From contig JAPLTN010000094.1 in assembly GCA_026398135.1 (NCBI GenBank), positions 1-39,351 of the forward strand: a DNA stretch of 39,351 bases, given 5' to 3'. The position numbers and the translations under genes are program-made. The notes under the pieces were generated by a model. It had not been told where the DNA came from. It saw only the letters and a list, made by a program, of their open reading frames with translations, and did not search any database. The first letter of the stretch is position 1. Each line of letters begins with the position of its first letter. Origin of the DNA: Verrucomicrobiota bacterium (GTDB lineage Bacteria > Verrucomicrobiota > Verrucomicrobiia > Opitutales > Opitutaceae). Positions 31,269 to 39,207 of this stretch are shown piece by piece.

Positions 31269-31664
31269 TTATTCGAGGTCGGAAACGACGGTCAGTCCCG
31301 GGATTTTTTGGTAATGCTGATCGAAGGTGAGGACGGTCGCCTGGTGTTCCAGGGCGGTTACGCCGATGATGATGTCGGCCAGGGGGATGACTTCTCCGCG
31401 ACGATCCAGCTCCCATGCCAAGCGGGCGACCCGCTGCCAGCCGGAGGCGTTGAGATGCAACATGCGGGTGAGCGAAAAAGCGCGGTCGTAGCGATCACGC
31501 AGGTGCGGATCGCTGCGACCGCGCAGGACTTCGGCCCAAATGATGCCGTTGATGGCGAATTCGTAATCCAACTCCAAGGCAGACAACAGGGAGAGGGGAT
31601 CTACGCGACGATTCTGCCACGTAATGTAATAGCTGCTGTCCACCAGCACGAGCGGATGCTTCAT
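31269..31664 (-). CDS. vapC: VapC-type PIN-domain toxin
   Basis: A 131-aa PIN-domain ribonuclease, the toxin of a type II module. The start is ATG 31664, overlapping the VapB stop (ATGA). Expected acidic residues are in place: Asp9 in VLVDSSYYI, Glu45 in IIWAEVLRG, Asp97 in PLADIIIGVTAL, and Asp115 in LTFDQHYQKI. It therefore appears catalytically complete, unlike the HigB remnant elsewhere in the window. VapC toxins usually cleave tRNA or rRNA; the target here cannot be predicted. Confidence 0.9.
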   Translation of the reverse strand: MKHPLVLVDSSYYITWQNRRVDPLSLLSALELDYEFAINGIIWAEVLRGRSDPHLRDRYDRAFSLTRMLHLNASGWQRVARLAWELDRRGEVIPLADIIIGVTALEHQATVLTFDQHYQKIPGLTVVSDLE

Positions 31665-32005
31665 GGCTTGGGCTGGCCGTAGGGAGCTTGGGGCTCGTTT
31701 AGCGCGTAGTCGCCCGCTGCGAGCCGGGCGCGCCGCAGACGGCGCTGGTCGTAAGCCGCAACCGCCCGTTGCACGGCGGCTTCATCGATGTCGGGCGCAT
31801 CCAGCAGATCGGAAGGCTTGGGCGCTGCATCGGCCGCCAATTCGTCGGGAGTGAGGCCGAGACCTTCGCTCCAGACCCGGCGCCACTTGGCCCGACGGGC
31901 GGCCTCGCGCAGAGCGAACTCGACCGCTTCGCGTTTGGTGGGGTGGCCGGTAAGCTGCATCAGCTCGGCCAAGATGTCTTCCGGTATCTCGATGGTCATT
32001 TTCAT
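31661..32005 (-). CDS. vapB: VapB-type antitoxin
   Basis: A 114-aa antitoxin whose N-terminus MKMTIEIPEDILAELMQLTG and REAVEFALREAARR form a ribbon-helix-helix-type DNA-binding domain. The start is taken as ATG 32005; an in-frame start at 32056 would extend into the operator region. The C-terminal 60 residues are charged and probably disordered until they wrap around VapC. It is coupled to vapC by a 4-base overlap. Self-repression through the inverted repeats just upstream is likely. Confidence 0.85.
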   Translation of the reverse strand: MKMTIEIPEDILAELMQLTGHPTKREAVEFALREAARRAKWRRVWSEGLGLTPDELAADAAPKPSDLLDAPDIDEAAVQRAVAAYDQRRLRRARLAAGDYALNEPQAPYGQPKP

Positions 32006-32041
32006 GGCAAATCTAAGGATTGGAGCGTAGTATGGGTGTTG

Positions 32042-32081
32042 GCCCATATTAATCAATTTAAATCGTATGGGCTATATCCCA
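32042..32081 (-). promoter_or_regulatory. AT-rich promoter/operator region of vapBC
   Basis: An inverted repeat gcccata (32042-32048) and tatgggc (32066-32072), with a second tggg/ccca pair at 32068-32081, lies 36-76 bases upstream of vapB. It is in a strikingly AT-rich stretch (32044-32115) unlike the surroundings. This fits a VapB autoregulation site. It also covers most of the gap to the MidA gene. Confidence 0.5.
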
Positions 32082-32125
32082 AATTTATGTATTTTAAATA
32101 TTAACGATAATTTTAGCGAGGTGGT

Positions 32126-33169
32126 TTAAGTGATGTGGGAGATAGGCTTCAAAGCATGGAGAACTTGGAATTTTTGCCCCATCTGTCCGGGGTGAAGCAG
32201 GTGCATGAGCGCTTGTTTACGAGGGCTTATGCCAGGGCGGGAGGATTCGCGGGTGAGGGCTTCGCTGATGAAGTCGTCTGCGTGGTGCACAATAAAACTC
32301 TCCTGCGAGACGACGGTCGGTGCAGCGCAGCCGTGAGCTGCGAGGGCGTTGGCCAGCCAATCCCAGCAGACATGGGCGGTGAGGTCTTGCTCGCCGGGGC
32401 GGTCGAGCAAGGCGTTGGATTGGGTGTGTTGAAAGTAGGCGCGGGCGGTGCCGGCGGGATGCGAGTGGCCGAGCTCGGCGAAAGTTTTGCCGTAGTCGAA
32501 GGCGACGAAGAGGCCGTGCCAGGGCTGGGCGGCGATTGCAGCGGCGAGGGTGGCGGCGGCAAGTGGGGCGTCGAACTGGTAGCCTTCGGGCGTGAGTTCG
32601 GGCGGAGGAAGTCGGTCGAGCACATCGGACGGGGCGGGGCCAAGGTCGGTTTCGGATAGACCGATGCCATCGTCGCAGAGGCGCACGCCGATCTCGCGCC
32701 AGCCGGAGGCGTCGCGCCGGAAGCGGCGCAGGGGCTGGGCGTCGAAAAGTTCGTTGGAGAAGATCACGCAAGGGCCGTTGAGGGTGATGGTCTGGCCGAC
32801 GCGCACGGTGCGGCTGGCGGCGAAGGGATGGGTGGCCACGCCGGAGAGCACGCCGCCGGTGGGTTCGGCCCCGATTTCAACGAAAGTGTGGGCGGCCGGA
32901 TCGAGACCGGCGGCTGCCAGCAGGTGTGCGCTGGCGGCGGCCACGAGTTCGCCGAAGAGCGGCCCGATACTGGTGGCGGTGTAGAAATCGGCGGTGCGGT
33001 GCCGTCCCACCCGCAGCTGGTCGCGGCGATAGTAACCGAGCTGCGGATCGTAAAGGGCGAGGGCCATGAAGGCGTCGAAGCGCAGCGTGCGCGCGGGACC
33101 CGAGGCGCGGGCGAAGGCGGCGGCAAAAGCGGGTGAAAGCGGGGCGGGAGTCGGGTTGGACGATGCCAT
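32126..33169 (-). CDS. SAM-dependent methyltransferase, MidA/NDUFAF7 (DUF185) family
   Basis: A 347-aa member of the family that includes human NDUFAF7, an arginine methyltransferase needed for complex I assembly. The start is ATG 33169. The N-terminal MALALYDPQLGYYRRDQLRV with DFYTATSIGPLFGELVA is diagnostic. The SAM site follows as TFVEIGAEPTGG, and CVIFSNELFDAQPLRRF and GLFVAFDYGKTFAELG are typical later elements. The Gly-rich loop is somewhat divergent (EIGAEPTGG instead of EIGAGTG). It is divergent from ctpA with only 33 bases between starts. Confidence 0.88.
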   Translation of the reverse strand: MASSNPTPAPLSPAFAAAFARASGPARTLRFDAFMALALYDPQLGYYRRDQLRVGRHRTADFYTATSIGPLFGELVAAASAHLLAAAGLDPAAHTFVEIGAEPTGGVLSGVATHPFAASRTVRVGQTITLNGPCVIFSNELFDAQPLRRFRRDASGWREIGVRLCDDGIGLSETDLGPAPSDVLDRLPPPELTPEGYQFDAPLAAATLAAAIAAQPWHGLFVAFDYGKTFAELGHSHPAGTARAYFQHTQSNALLDRPGEQDLTAHVCWDWLANALAAHGCAAPTVVSQESFIVHHADDFISEALTRESSRPGISPRKQALMHLLHPGQMGQKFQVLHALKPISHIT

Positions 33170-33202
33170 TTACAAGAGGGAGCGCATGGCCACAGTGCGC
33201 GC

Positions 33203-34537
33203 ATGTTCAAACGGATAATGACGCTCAGCCTCGGTGCGCTCGCCGGCTATTTGATGACGCTGGGCGTGGTGCAAGTGGCGCAAGGCTGGGGGTGGTGGCC
33301 GGACCGGGAGACGGCCCGCGCGGCGGCGCAGGTGCGCGAGGTTATGTTGTTGTTGAACAAGTATTACGTGGACGCGGCGGACGTGACACCGGAAAAGCTC
33401 TCCGATCACGCGATCCAGAGCATGATGGGCGGGCTGGACCCGTATTCGGAGTTTTTATCCAGCGCGGCCTATGTGCGGCTGGAAGAGGAGGTCGAGGGGG
33501 TGTTTGGCGGCATCGGGGCGCAAATCGAAAACGTGGAGGGCCGCATGGTGGTGGTCGCCCCCATTGCGGGCACGCCGGCGGACCGTGCGGGGATCCAGCG
33601 CGGGGATGTGCTGGTGAAAATCGACGGTGAGGAGGTGGCAGGGGCGGAGCTTGATCGATTGCTGGCGCGGTTGCGTGGAAAACCCGGTTCGCTGGTGGAT
33701 TTGACCATAGAGCGCGGGGAGCCGTCGCAGGTCCTGGAGTTTAAACTCAAGCGCGAGGTTATCCTGGTGGAGAGCGTGGGAGAGCCCCGCTGGCTGGAAC
33801 CCGGACTGGGCTATGTGTCGATCGCGATGTTTGGCGAACACACGGGACGTGATTTCCGGGCGGCTTTGCAAAAACTGCGTCGCACGGGAGAGTTGCGGGC
33901 GCTGGTGCTGGATCTGCGCGACAACCCGGGCGGATTGCTGACGGCGGCGGTGGAGGTGGTGTCGCCGTTTTTCCGTGACGGAGAACTGGTGGTTTACACC
34001 GAAGGGCGTGCTCCGGGCATGCGGGTGGAGTTGCGCGCGGATAATGCCGGCGCGCCGCTTGTGTTGCCCTTGGCGGTGGTGGTGAACAGCGCGAGCGCGA
34101 GCGCGGCCGAGATCGTTTCCGGCGCGTTGAAAGATACGCAACGCGCCGTGCTGGTCGGGGAGAAGACCTTCGGCAAAGGCTCGGTGCAGACCGTTTTTTC
34201 ACTCAAGAATGGCGCGGGGCTGCGCCTGACCACGGCGAAGTATTACACGCCGTCGGGCGCGGTGATTCATGAGCGTGGCATCGTGCCGGAAATCGAAGAC
34301 GTGCTTAACTCCAAGGAGGAAAAAGCGGTCCGTTTGCATCGTTTACGGCCGGACGTCACGGATCCGAAGGTGTTTGAACAGAAATTCGGCGTGCCGCGTA
34401 TCGCGGACAGCCAGTTGGAAGCGGCGGTGAAGGAACTTAAGGCGGAGCTCGCCGGTGCGCCTCGGGCGGAGGCGGTGCGGAAATCAAAACCGCTGGCAGC
34501 GCCAGTCGAGGCGGTCGAGGCGGAGGTGGCCCCATGA
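33203..34537 (+). CDS. ctpA: C-terminal processing peptidase, S41 family
   Basis: A 444-aa periplasmic serine protease anchored or exported by its N-terminal helix (MFKRIMTLSLGALAGYLMTL). A PDZ domain lies at about 85-170 (GVFGGIGAQIE, then PADRAGIQRGDVLVKIDGEE). The S41 catalytic core has DLRDNPGGLL, the nucleophile region NSASASAAEIVSGAL and the general-base lysine in EKTFGKGSVQ (Lys325), all intact. CtpA-type proteases trim or degrade envelope proteins, including peptidoglycan hydrolases. The tail is Ala/Pro-rich. The gene overlaps tsaD by ATGA. Confidence 0.95.
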   Translation: MFKRIMTLSLGALAGYLMTLGVVQVAQGWGWWPDRETARAAAQVREVMLLLNKYYVDAADVTPEKLSDHAIQSMMGGLDPYSEFLSSAAYVRLEEEVEGVFGGIGAQIENVEGRMVVVAPIAGTPADRAGIQRGDVLVKIDGEEVAGAELDRLLARLRGKPGSLVDLTIERGEPSQVLEFKLKREVILVESVGEPRWLEPGLGYVSIAMFGEHTGRDFRAALQKLRRTGELRALVLDLRDNPGGLLTAAVEVVSPFFRDGELVVYTEGRAPGMRVELRADNAGAPLVLPLAVVVNSASASAAEIVSGALKDTQRAVLVGEKTFGKGSVQTVFSLKNGAGLRLTTAKYYTPSGAVIHERGIVPEIEDVLNSKEEKAVRLHRLRPDVTDPKVFEQKFGVPRIADSQLEAAVKELKAELAGAPRAEAVRKSKPLAAPVEAVEAEVAP

Positions 34538-35589
34538 TCCTCGCCATCGAGTCTTCCTGCGACGAGAGCGCGGTGGCCTTGTTTGACCCGGCGCGCGGGC
34601 TCACCGCCGAGTGGGTGCACAGCCAGATTGCCATTCATGAACGGCATGGCGGGGTGGTGCCGGATCTGGCGACGCGCGAGCATTTGCGCACGATCGAGCC
34701 CTTGCTGGCGCGGGCGGGCGAGGCGTCGGCGGGGTTTGCGGAGGTGACGGAGGTGGCGGTGACGCAAGGTCCGGGTCTGGCCGGGTGTCTGGCCATCGGG
34801 CTGGCCTCGGCCAAGGCGCTGGCGCTTGGGCTGGGAGTGCCGCTCAAGGGAGTGAATCACTTGCGTGGGCACGTGTGGTCACCGTTTATAGCTTTGCATG
34901 CGGCTGAGCCGTCGGCGTTCGAGGCGACCCTGGACAGTCTGTTGCCGCATTTGGCCTTGATCGTTTCAGGCGGGAACACGCTTCTGGCGGTGTTGGACGA
35001 GCAACGGCACATTCGGGTCCTTTCCTCGACCAGGGACGACGCGGCGGGCGAGGCGCTGGATAAAGGCGCAAAACTGCTTGGTCTGGGTTATCCGGGTGGT
35101 CCTATCGTGGAGCGGCTGGCAGCGGGCGGACGGGCGGATGCCTATGATTTTCCCCGGGGACTGGGGCCGCGAGGCGAGTTGGACTTTAGTTTTTCGGGCT
35201 TAAAAACCTCGCTACGTTACCAGCTTGAAAAAATGACGCCGGCCGAAGTCGAAGCGGCGAAACCCGATTTGTGCGCGAGCTATCAGCAGGCGGTGATCGA
35301 CGCCCTGACGCGCAAGGCGAAGTTCGCGTTACAGACCGCGCCGTTCCGCAGCGTGGGGCTTTCTGGCGGGGTGGCGAACAACCGGGTTTTGCGGGCGGCG
35401 CTGGGCAGAGTCGCGGATACGGGGAAGGTGCGCCTGCTTGCAGCCGAACCCAAACACAGCGGGGACAATGCCGGTATGATCGCCTTTGCCGCCTGGGCGG
35501 ATCCGGCGGTGAAGGCGCGCTCAGTTGCGGTTGGTGGAAACGGGATCGCTTTGGAAATTCAACCTGGCTGGGAGTTGGGCAGCGCCTAG
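34534..35589 (+). CDS. tsaD: tRNA N6-threonylcarbamoyladenosine transferase TsaD
   Basis: A 351-aa Kae1/TsaD subunit that transfers the threonylcarbamoyl group to A37 of ANN-decoding tRNAs, working with TsaB/TsaE. It starts at ATG 34534 within the ctpA stop. Recognised elements are ILAIESSCDESAVALF, GGVVPDLATREHL, VTQGPGLAGCLAIGLASAKA, NHLRGHVWSP (metal-binding His pair), LIVSGGNTLL, and GEALDKGAKLLGLGYPGGP. The C-terminal GLSGGVANNRVLR and HSGDNAGMIAFAAW complete it. Its stop shares the sequence ctag with the stop of the convergent pyrC gene. Confidence 0.97.
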   Translation: MILAIESSCDESAVALFDPARGLTAEWVHSQIAIHERHGGVVPDLATREHLRTIEPLLARAGEASAGFAEVTEVAVTQGPGLAGCLAIGLASAKALALGLGVPLKGVNHLRGHVWSPFIALHAAEPSAFEATLDSLLPHLALIVSGGNTLLAVLDEQRHIRVLSSTRDDAAGEALDKGAKLLGLGYPGGPIVERLAAGGRADAYDFPRGLGPRGELDFSFSGLKTSLRYQLEKMTPAEVEAAKPDLCASYQQAVIDALTRKAKFALQTAPFRSVGLSGGVANNRVLRAALGRVADTGKVRLLAAEPKHSGDNAGMIAFAAWADPAVKARSVAVGGNGIALEIQPGWELGSA

Positions 35590-36884
35590 CGGGCGAGGAT
35601 CTTGCCGTCGGCGTAAACGGGTTTTCCGGAGACGAAGGTCTGGCGCACGCGGCCGCGAAGTTTTTGGCCGTGCCAGGGGCTGTTGCGCGATTTGGAGAAA
35701 CCGGCCTTGGCATCGTAGGTCCACTCGGCGTCGGGGTCGAAGAGCACAAGGTCGGCGGGCGCGCCTTCGGCGAGCGTGCCGGCGGGGAGTTTGAGCAACT
35801 CGGCCGGTTTTCGGGTCCAGAGGTCGATCACGGTCGCGAGTTTGAATTTGTTTTGCCGCACCAGAATTTCGAGCGACACGGCGAGGGCGGTTTCGAGGCC
35901 GAGGATGCCGTTGGGCGCGAGGTCGAATTCGCGGTCTTTCTCGTCCGGGGTGTGCGGGGCGTGGTCGGTGGCGAGGATGTCGAGGGTGCCGTCTTTCAGG
36001 CCGGCGATGATGGCCACGCGGTCCGCCTCGGTGCGGAGGGGCGGGTTCATCTTGAAGTGGGTGTCGTAGGTGGCGAGGCAGTCGTCGGTCAGGGCGATGT
36101 GGTGGGGGCAGGCCTCGCCGGTCACGCGCACGCCCCGGGATTTGGCGCGGCGAAGGATTTCGACCGCGTTGCGCGAGGAGACGTGCTGCATGTGGATGTG
36201 CGCGCCGGTGTATTCGGAAAGGATGCAGTTGCGCGCCACGATCAGGTCTTCGGCGGCGTTGGGCCAGCCCTTGAGGCCGAGTTTTACCGAGAGGGCGCCC
36301 TCGTTCATGACTGCGCCGACCGTCATGGAATGATCCTGGCAGTGATCCATCAGCGAGAGGTCGAACATCTTGGCGTATTCGCAGGCGCGGCGCATGAGTT
36401 CGTTGGATTGGACGCAGTCGCCGTCGTCGGTGATGGCGACGACCCCGGCGCGTTTGAGCGAACCGATGGGGGCGAGGGCCTGGCCCTTCATGCCCACGGT
36501 GATGCAGCCGGTGGGGTAAACGTGGACGCAGGCGGAGCGCGAGGCGGAGTCCTTGATCAACTGGATGGTGCCGGTGTTGTCGGCCACGGGGGCGGTGTTG
36601 GGCATGCAGACCACGGAGGTGAACCCGCCGGCGGCGGCGGCGCGGGAGCCGGTCTCGATGGTTTCCTTGTGGGTCTGGCCGGGCTCGCGGAAGTGGACGT
36701 GGACATCGACGAGTCCGGGTGCGGCGACGAGGCCGGCGGCGTCGATTTTTTTGGCCTTCTTTAGCTCGGCGGCGGAAGGGCGGGCGATGAAAACACCATC
36801 GCGCAGGAAGAGTTCGCCGTCGGCTTCATCGCGCTTGGCGGCGGGGTCGATAACGCGGGCGTGGGTGAGGTGGTAGAGAGGCAT
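35586..36884 (-). CDS. pyrC: Dihydroorotase
   Basis: A 432-aa multifunctional-type dihydroorotase that cyclises carbamoyl aspartate, the third pyrimidine step. ATG 36884 (MPLYHLTHARVID) gives the normal N-terminus. Zinc-binding DVHVHFREPG contains His62 and His64. Later come a FTSVVCMPNTAP substrate segment, MDHCQDHSM, MQHVSS, and LATDHAPHTPDEKD with the catalytic Asp. It ends the pyr operon, 56 bases after the GxxExxY gene. It converges with tsaD with overlapping stops, leaving no room for a terminator between them. Confidence 0.95.
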   Translation of the reverse strand: MPLYHLTHARVIDPAAKRDEADGELFLRDGVFIARPSAAELKKAKKIDAAGLVAAPGLVDVHVHFREPGQTHKETIETGSRAAAAGGFTSVVCMPNTAPVADNTGTIQLIKDSASRSACVHVYPTGCITVGMKGQALAPIGSLKRAGVVAITDDGDCVQSNELMRRACEYAKMFDLSLMDHCQDHSMTVGAVMNEGALSVKLGLKGWPNAAEDLIVARNCILSEYTGAHIHMQHVSSRNAVEILRRAKSRGVRVTGEACPHHIALTDDCLATYDTHFKMNPPLRTEADRVAIIAGLKDGTLDILATDHAPHTPDEKDREFDLAPNGILGLETALAVSLEILVRQNKFKLATVIDLWTRKPAELLKLPAGTLAEGAPADLVLFDPDAEWTYDAKAGFSKSRNSPWHGQKLRGRVRQTFVSGKPVYADGKILAR

Positions 36885-36909
36885 GGGTGTCGAAATCGGA
36901 GTTGAGGAT

Positions 36910-36942
36910 GGCCGCAAAAAGGCGCATAGGGCGCAAAAAATC
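36910..36942 (+). repeat. Left inverted repeat flanking the GxxExxY gene
   Basis: Begins ggccgcaaaaa and carries cgcaaaaa at positions 23-30 of the element. The right-hand partner (37336-37368), read on the opposite strand, has the same two blocks at the same spacing. The element touches the gene's stop codon. Confidence 0.6.
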
Positions 36943-37339
36943 AGAGGTCGATAGAGTTTGGGTCAGTCAGGGCGTATTTGCGCACTTGGAGAACGGGTGC
37001 GCCGAAATTAATGAGAAGACCGTGCTCGATGCGGGATGAGCGAAGGTAGCCGAGCAGCTGGGCGACATGTTCGTCTACCAAGGTGCGGCAGGCTTTTAGT
37101 TCGATGATGAGTTGGCCTTCGACCAGCAGGTCGGCAAAATATTCGCCGAGGATGGTTCCGTCCTCGTCGTAAACGTGCAAAGGATGTTGCTGGGTAACTT
37201 GCAGACCTTGTTTGCGGAGTCTGTGCGCGAGGCCGTTTTGATAGACTTTCTCCGCGTGTCCGTGGCGGTGGTATTTTTGAAGCGAGAAGGCGGTTTCCCT
37301 GACTTGATCACACAGGGCGAATATCGGGTCTTTTTTCAT
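36941..37339 (-). CDS. GxxExxY protein (PD-(D/E)XK-like fold)
   Basis: A 132-aa member of the GxxExxY family, named from the motif seen here as GHAEKVY (residues 27-33). ATG 37339 starts it (MKKDPIFALC). A later FADLLVEGQLIIELKA carries the Asp and Glu-X-Lys spacing of PD-(D/E)XK nucleases, and HVAQLLGYLRSSRIEHGLLI with INFG is the family's C-terminal mark. The biological role is unknown. It is placed oddly between pyrB and pyrC, and both edges carry matching inverted repeats, as if the gene entered the operon as a small cassette. The pyr genes on both sides are intact. Confidence 0.88.
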   Translation of the reverse strand: MKKDPIFALCDQVRETAFSLQKYHRHGHAEKVYQNGLAHRLRKQGLQVTQQHPLHVYDEDGTILGEYFADLLVEGQLIIELKACRTLVDEHVAQLLGYLRSSRIEHGLLINFGAPVLQVRKYALTDPNSIDL

Positions 37340-37368
37340 TTTTGCGTCTTCTGTGATTTTTTGCGGCC
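37336..37368 (-). repeat. Right inverted repeat flanking the GxxExxY gene
   Basis: On the minus strand it reads ggccgcaaaaa, then 11 bases, then cgcaaaaa and runs into the ATG of the gene. It mirrors the left copy at 36910. The gap to pyrB (37340-37381) is almost entirely this repeat. Confidence 0.6.
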
Positions 37369-37381
37369 AAATCGGATCGGT

Positions 37382-38329
37382 TTATTCCCCGGCGGTCACG
37401 GACGCGGGGTTGCCGCCGGCGCAGAGGAAGAGGCAGGCCATGCGCACGGCGATGCCGTTGGTTACCTGGTCGAGGATCACGCTGCGGTCGCCGTCGGCCA
37501 GGTCGCTGTCGATTTCGACGCCGCGGTTGATCGGGCCGGGGTGCATGATGATGGCCTTCGGGCTGAGCCAGCTGGCGCGGGTGCTGTTGAGGCCGAACAT
37601 CGAAGTGTATTCGCCGAGGCTGGGAAACATGGTCGCGGTCTGGCGCTCGTGCTGAATGCGCAGCAGCATCACGACCTCGGCGTCGGCGAGGGCGGAACGC
37701 AGGTCGTGGGAGACCTTGACGCCCAGACCTTCGAGCGAGCGCGGCACCAAGGTGGACGGGCCGCAGAGGGTGAGGTCGGCGCCGAATTTCACGAGGGCGT
37801 GGATGTTGGAACGGGCGACGCGGCTGAAAAGAATATCGCCGAGGATGACGACGCGGCGGCCGCGCAGATCGGGTCCGAGGCGCTCGCGCATGGTGAAGGT
37901 GTCGAGCAGTCCCTGGGTGGGGTGCTCGTGGGAACCGTCGCCGGCGTTGATGACGGGGATGTCGAGGATATTGGACAGGTAGAGCGGCGAGCCGGCGCAG
38001 TTGTGGCGGATGACGATCATGTCCGCGCCGAGCGCGGCGATGTTTTCGGCGGTGTCGCGCAGGGTCTCGCCCTTGGTGGTGGAGGAGCTGGCGGCGTCGA
38101 AGGAGATGACGTCGGCGCTGAGACGCTTGGCCGCCATGTCGAAGGCCATGCGGGTGCGGGTGCTGGGTTCGAGGAAGAGGTTGACGATGGTCTTGCCGCG
38201 CAGGGCGGGGATCTTTTTCACCGAGCGGCCGAGCACTTTTTTGAAGGCGGTGGCGACGGTGTGGATTTGTTCGATTTCGGCGACGGAGAGTTCCTCAAGG
38301 GTGAGAAGATGGCGGCGGTTCCAAGTCAT
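37382..38329 (-). CDS. pyrB: Aspartate carbamoyltransferase catalytic subunit
   Basis: A 315-aa transferase making carbamoyl aspartate, the second step of UMP synthesis. The start is ATG 38329. The carbamoyl-phosphate site FLEPSTRTRMAFD, the SSTTKGETLRDT loop, VIRHNCAGSP, and the HPTQGLLD motif are intact. The aspartate-binding end shows MHPGPINRGVEI. No regulatory PyrI chain is in view. It follows pyrR by 18 bases, so the two are cotranscribed. Confidence 0.97.
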   Translation of the reverse strand: MTWNRRHLLTLEELSVAEIEQIHTVATAFKKVLGRSVKKIPALRGKTIVNLFLEPSTRTRMAFDMAAKRLSADVISFDAASSSTTKGETLRDTAENIAALGADMIVIRHNCAGSPLYLSNILDIPVINAGDGSHEHPTQGLLDTFTMRERLGPDLRGRRVVILGDILFSRVARSNIHALVKFGADLTLCGPSTLVPRSLEGLGVKVSHDLRSALADAEVVMLLRIQHERQTATMFPSLGEYTSMFGLNSTRASWLSPKAIIMHPGPINRGVEIDSDLADGDRSVILDQVTNGIAVRMACLFLCAGGNPASVTAGE

Positions 38330-38347
38330 GGGAAAAGGGAGTGCGGG

Positions 38348-38935
38348 TTAGTGTTTGGAGGCGGCGGATTCGACGCGTATGGCGTCGTGGCGCGGATCGG
38401 TGGCATGCAGGACGACGGTGACTTTTTCGCTGGGAGCGGTCGCGAGCGTGATGCCGGTGTAATCGGCGGCGACGGGCAAAGTGCGCCCGCCACGATCCAC
38501 CAGGACGGCGAGTTCGACCTTGGCGGGGCGGCCGTGGTCGAAGAGTTCGTCGAGCGCGGCTTTCACGGTGCGGCCGGATTGCAGGACGTCATCGACCAGG
38601 ATCACGGTGGCACCGGTGACGTCGATCGGAATGATGGTCGGGGTGAATTCCTTGGGGATTGGGTTGCGGTCGATGTCGTCGCGATGGAATGATATGTCGA
38701 GGATACCGGTGCGGGGGCGGGCGCCTTCCGGGTAGAATTTGCGGAGGAGAAGTTGCAGCCGGGTGACGACGTGAACGCCGCCATTGGCGATGCCGATAAG
38801 GATGAGCCGCCGGGTCGTGGCGGCGGGGTGGCGGGCGGCGATGGAGGCGGCCAGTTGATCGAGGGCGAGTCCGATTTCGGAGGCGGCGACGCCGGGTATC
38901 GGGGGGGGCGTGGGTGTAGGGCGTTTGGCGGGCAC
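38348..38935 (-). CDS. pyrR: PyrR bifunctional regulator / uracil phosphoribosyltransferase
   Basis: PyrR binds pyr mRNA in response to UMP and also has uracil phosphoribosyltransferase activity. The body matches PyrR along its length: LILIGIANGGVHVVTRLQLL, GILDISFHRDD, PIDVTGATVILVDDVLQSGR (PRPP loop) with TVKAALDEL, then GRPAKVELAVLVDRGGRTLP. The probable start is GTG 38935 (195 aa). The frame stays open to a TTG at 39109, but that extension is low-complexity and unlike PyrR. It is first in the pyr operon. I could not find a PyrR-binding stem-loop in the leader. Confidence 0.92.
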   Translation of the reverse strand: MPAKRPTPTPPPIPGVAASEIGLALDQLAASIAARHPAATTRRLILIGIANGGVHVVTRLQLLLRKFYPEGARPRTGILDISFHRDDIDRNPIPKEFTPTIIPIDVTGATVILVDDVLQSGRTVKAALDELFDHGRPAKVELAVLVDRGGRTLPVAADYTGITLATAPSEKVTVVLHATDPRHDAIRVESAASKH

Positions 38936-39134
38936 GGTGAAAGTTATGGGCTGGGGAAAGAGGCCGAGACCTTCGGAAGCTGGCGGGCTGGTGGCAAGTG
39001 CCGGAGTGGGAGAGGTGGGTAAAAGCGGATAATGCCCGGCATAAAACAAACGTGTTCCTGATCTCCAAGACACGGCACCCCGGCACCTGGCTCGGAAAAC
39101 GCGTTTCAACTTTCAACGAAGCCAAGCGTCTCAG

Positions 39135-39168
39135 CCACAAGTAACCCAATAGGTTACTTGTGGTTTTT
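39135..39168 (+). terminator. Perfect 12-pair palindrome followed by T5
   Basis: Arms ccacaagtaacc (39135-39146) and ggttacttgtgg (39152-39163) around caata, then ttttt on the plus strand. It has the form of a rho-independent terminator, yet no plus-strand gene lies upstream of it in this window. The block caagtaacccaatagg is repeated directly at 39192-39207, hinting at a repeat or mobile-element origin instead. Confidence 0.55.
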
Positions 39169-39191
39169 CGCCCGCTGGTAAGGAGCGGCAT

Positions 39192-39207
39192 CAAGTAACC
39201 CAATAGG
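39192..39207 (+). repeat. Second copy of caagtaacccaatagg
   Basis: An exact 15-16 base direct repeat of the left half and loop of the palindrome at 39135, 54 bases further right. With the inverted arm this makes three copies of the core caagtaacc within 70 bases. Confidence 0.55.

Noticed and set aside
35271-36764. A 497-codon plus-strand frame opposite pyrC
   Set aside because: Gly/Val/Glu-rich composition typical of the antisense of GC-rich genes; pyrC on the other strand is unmistakable.
38936-39109. N-terminal extension of PyrR from the TTG at 39109
   Set aside because: Low-complexity residues unlike PyrR; GTG 38935 gives a near-normal length.
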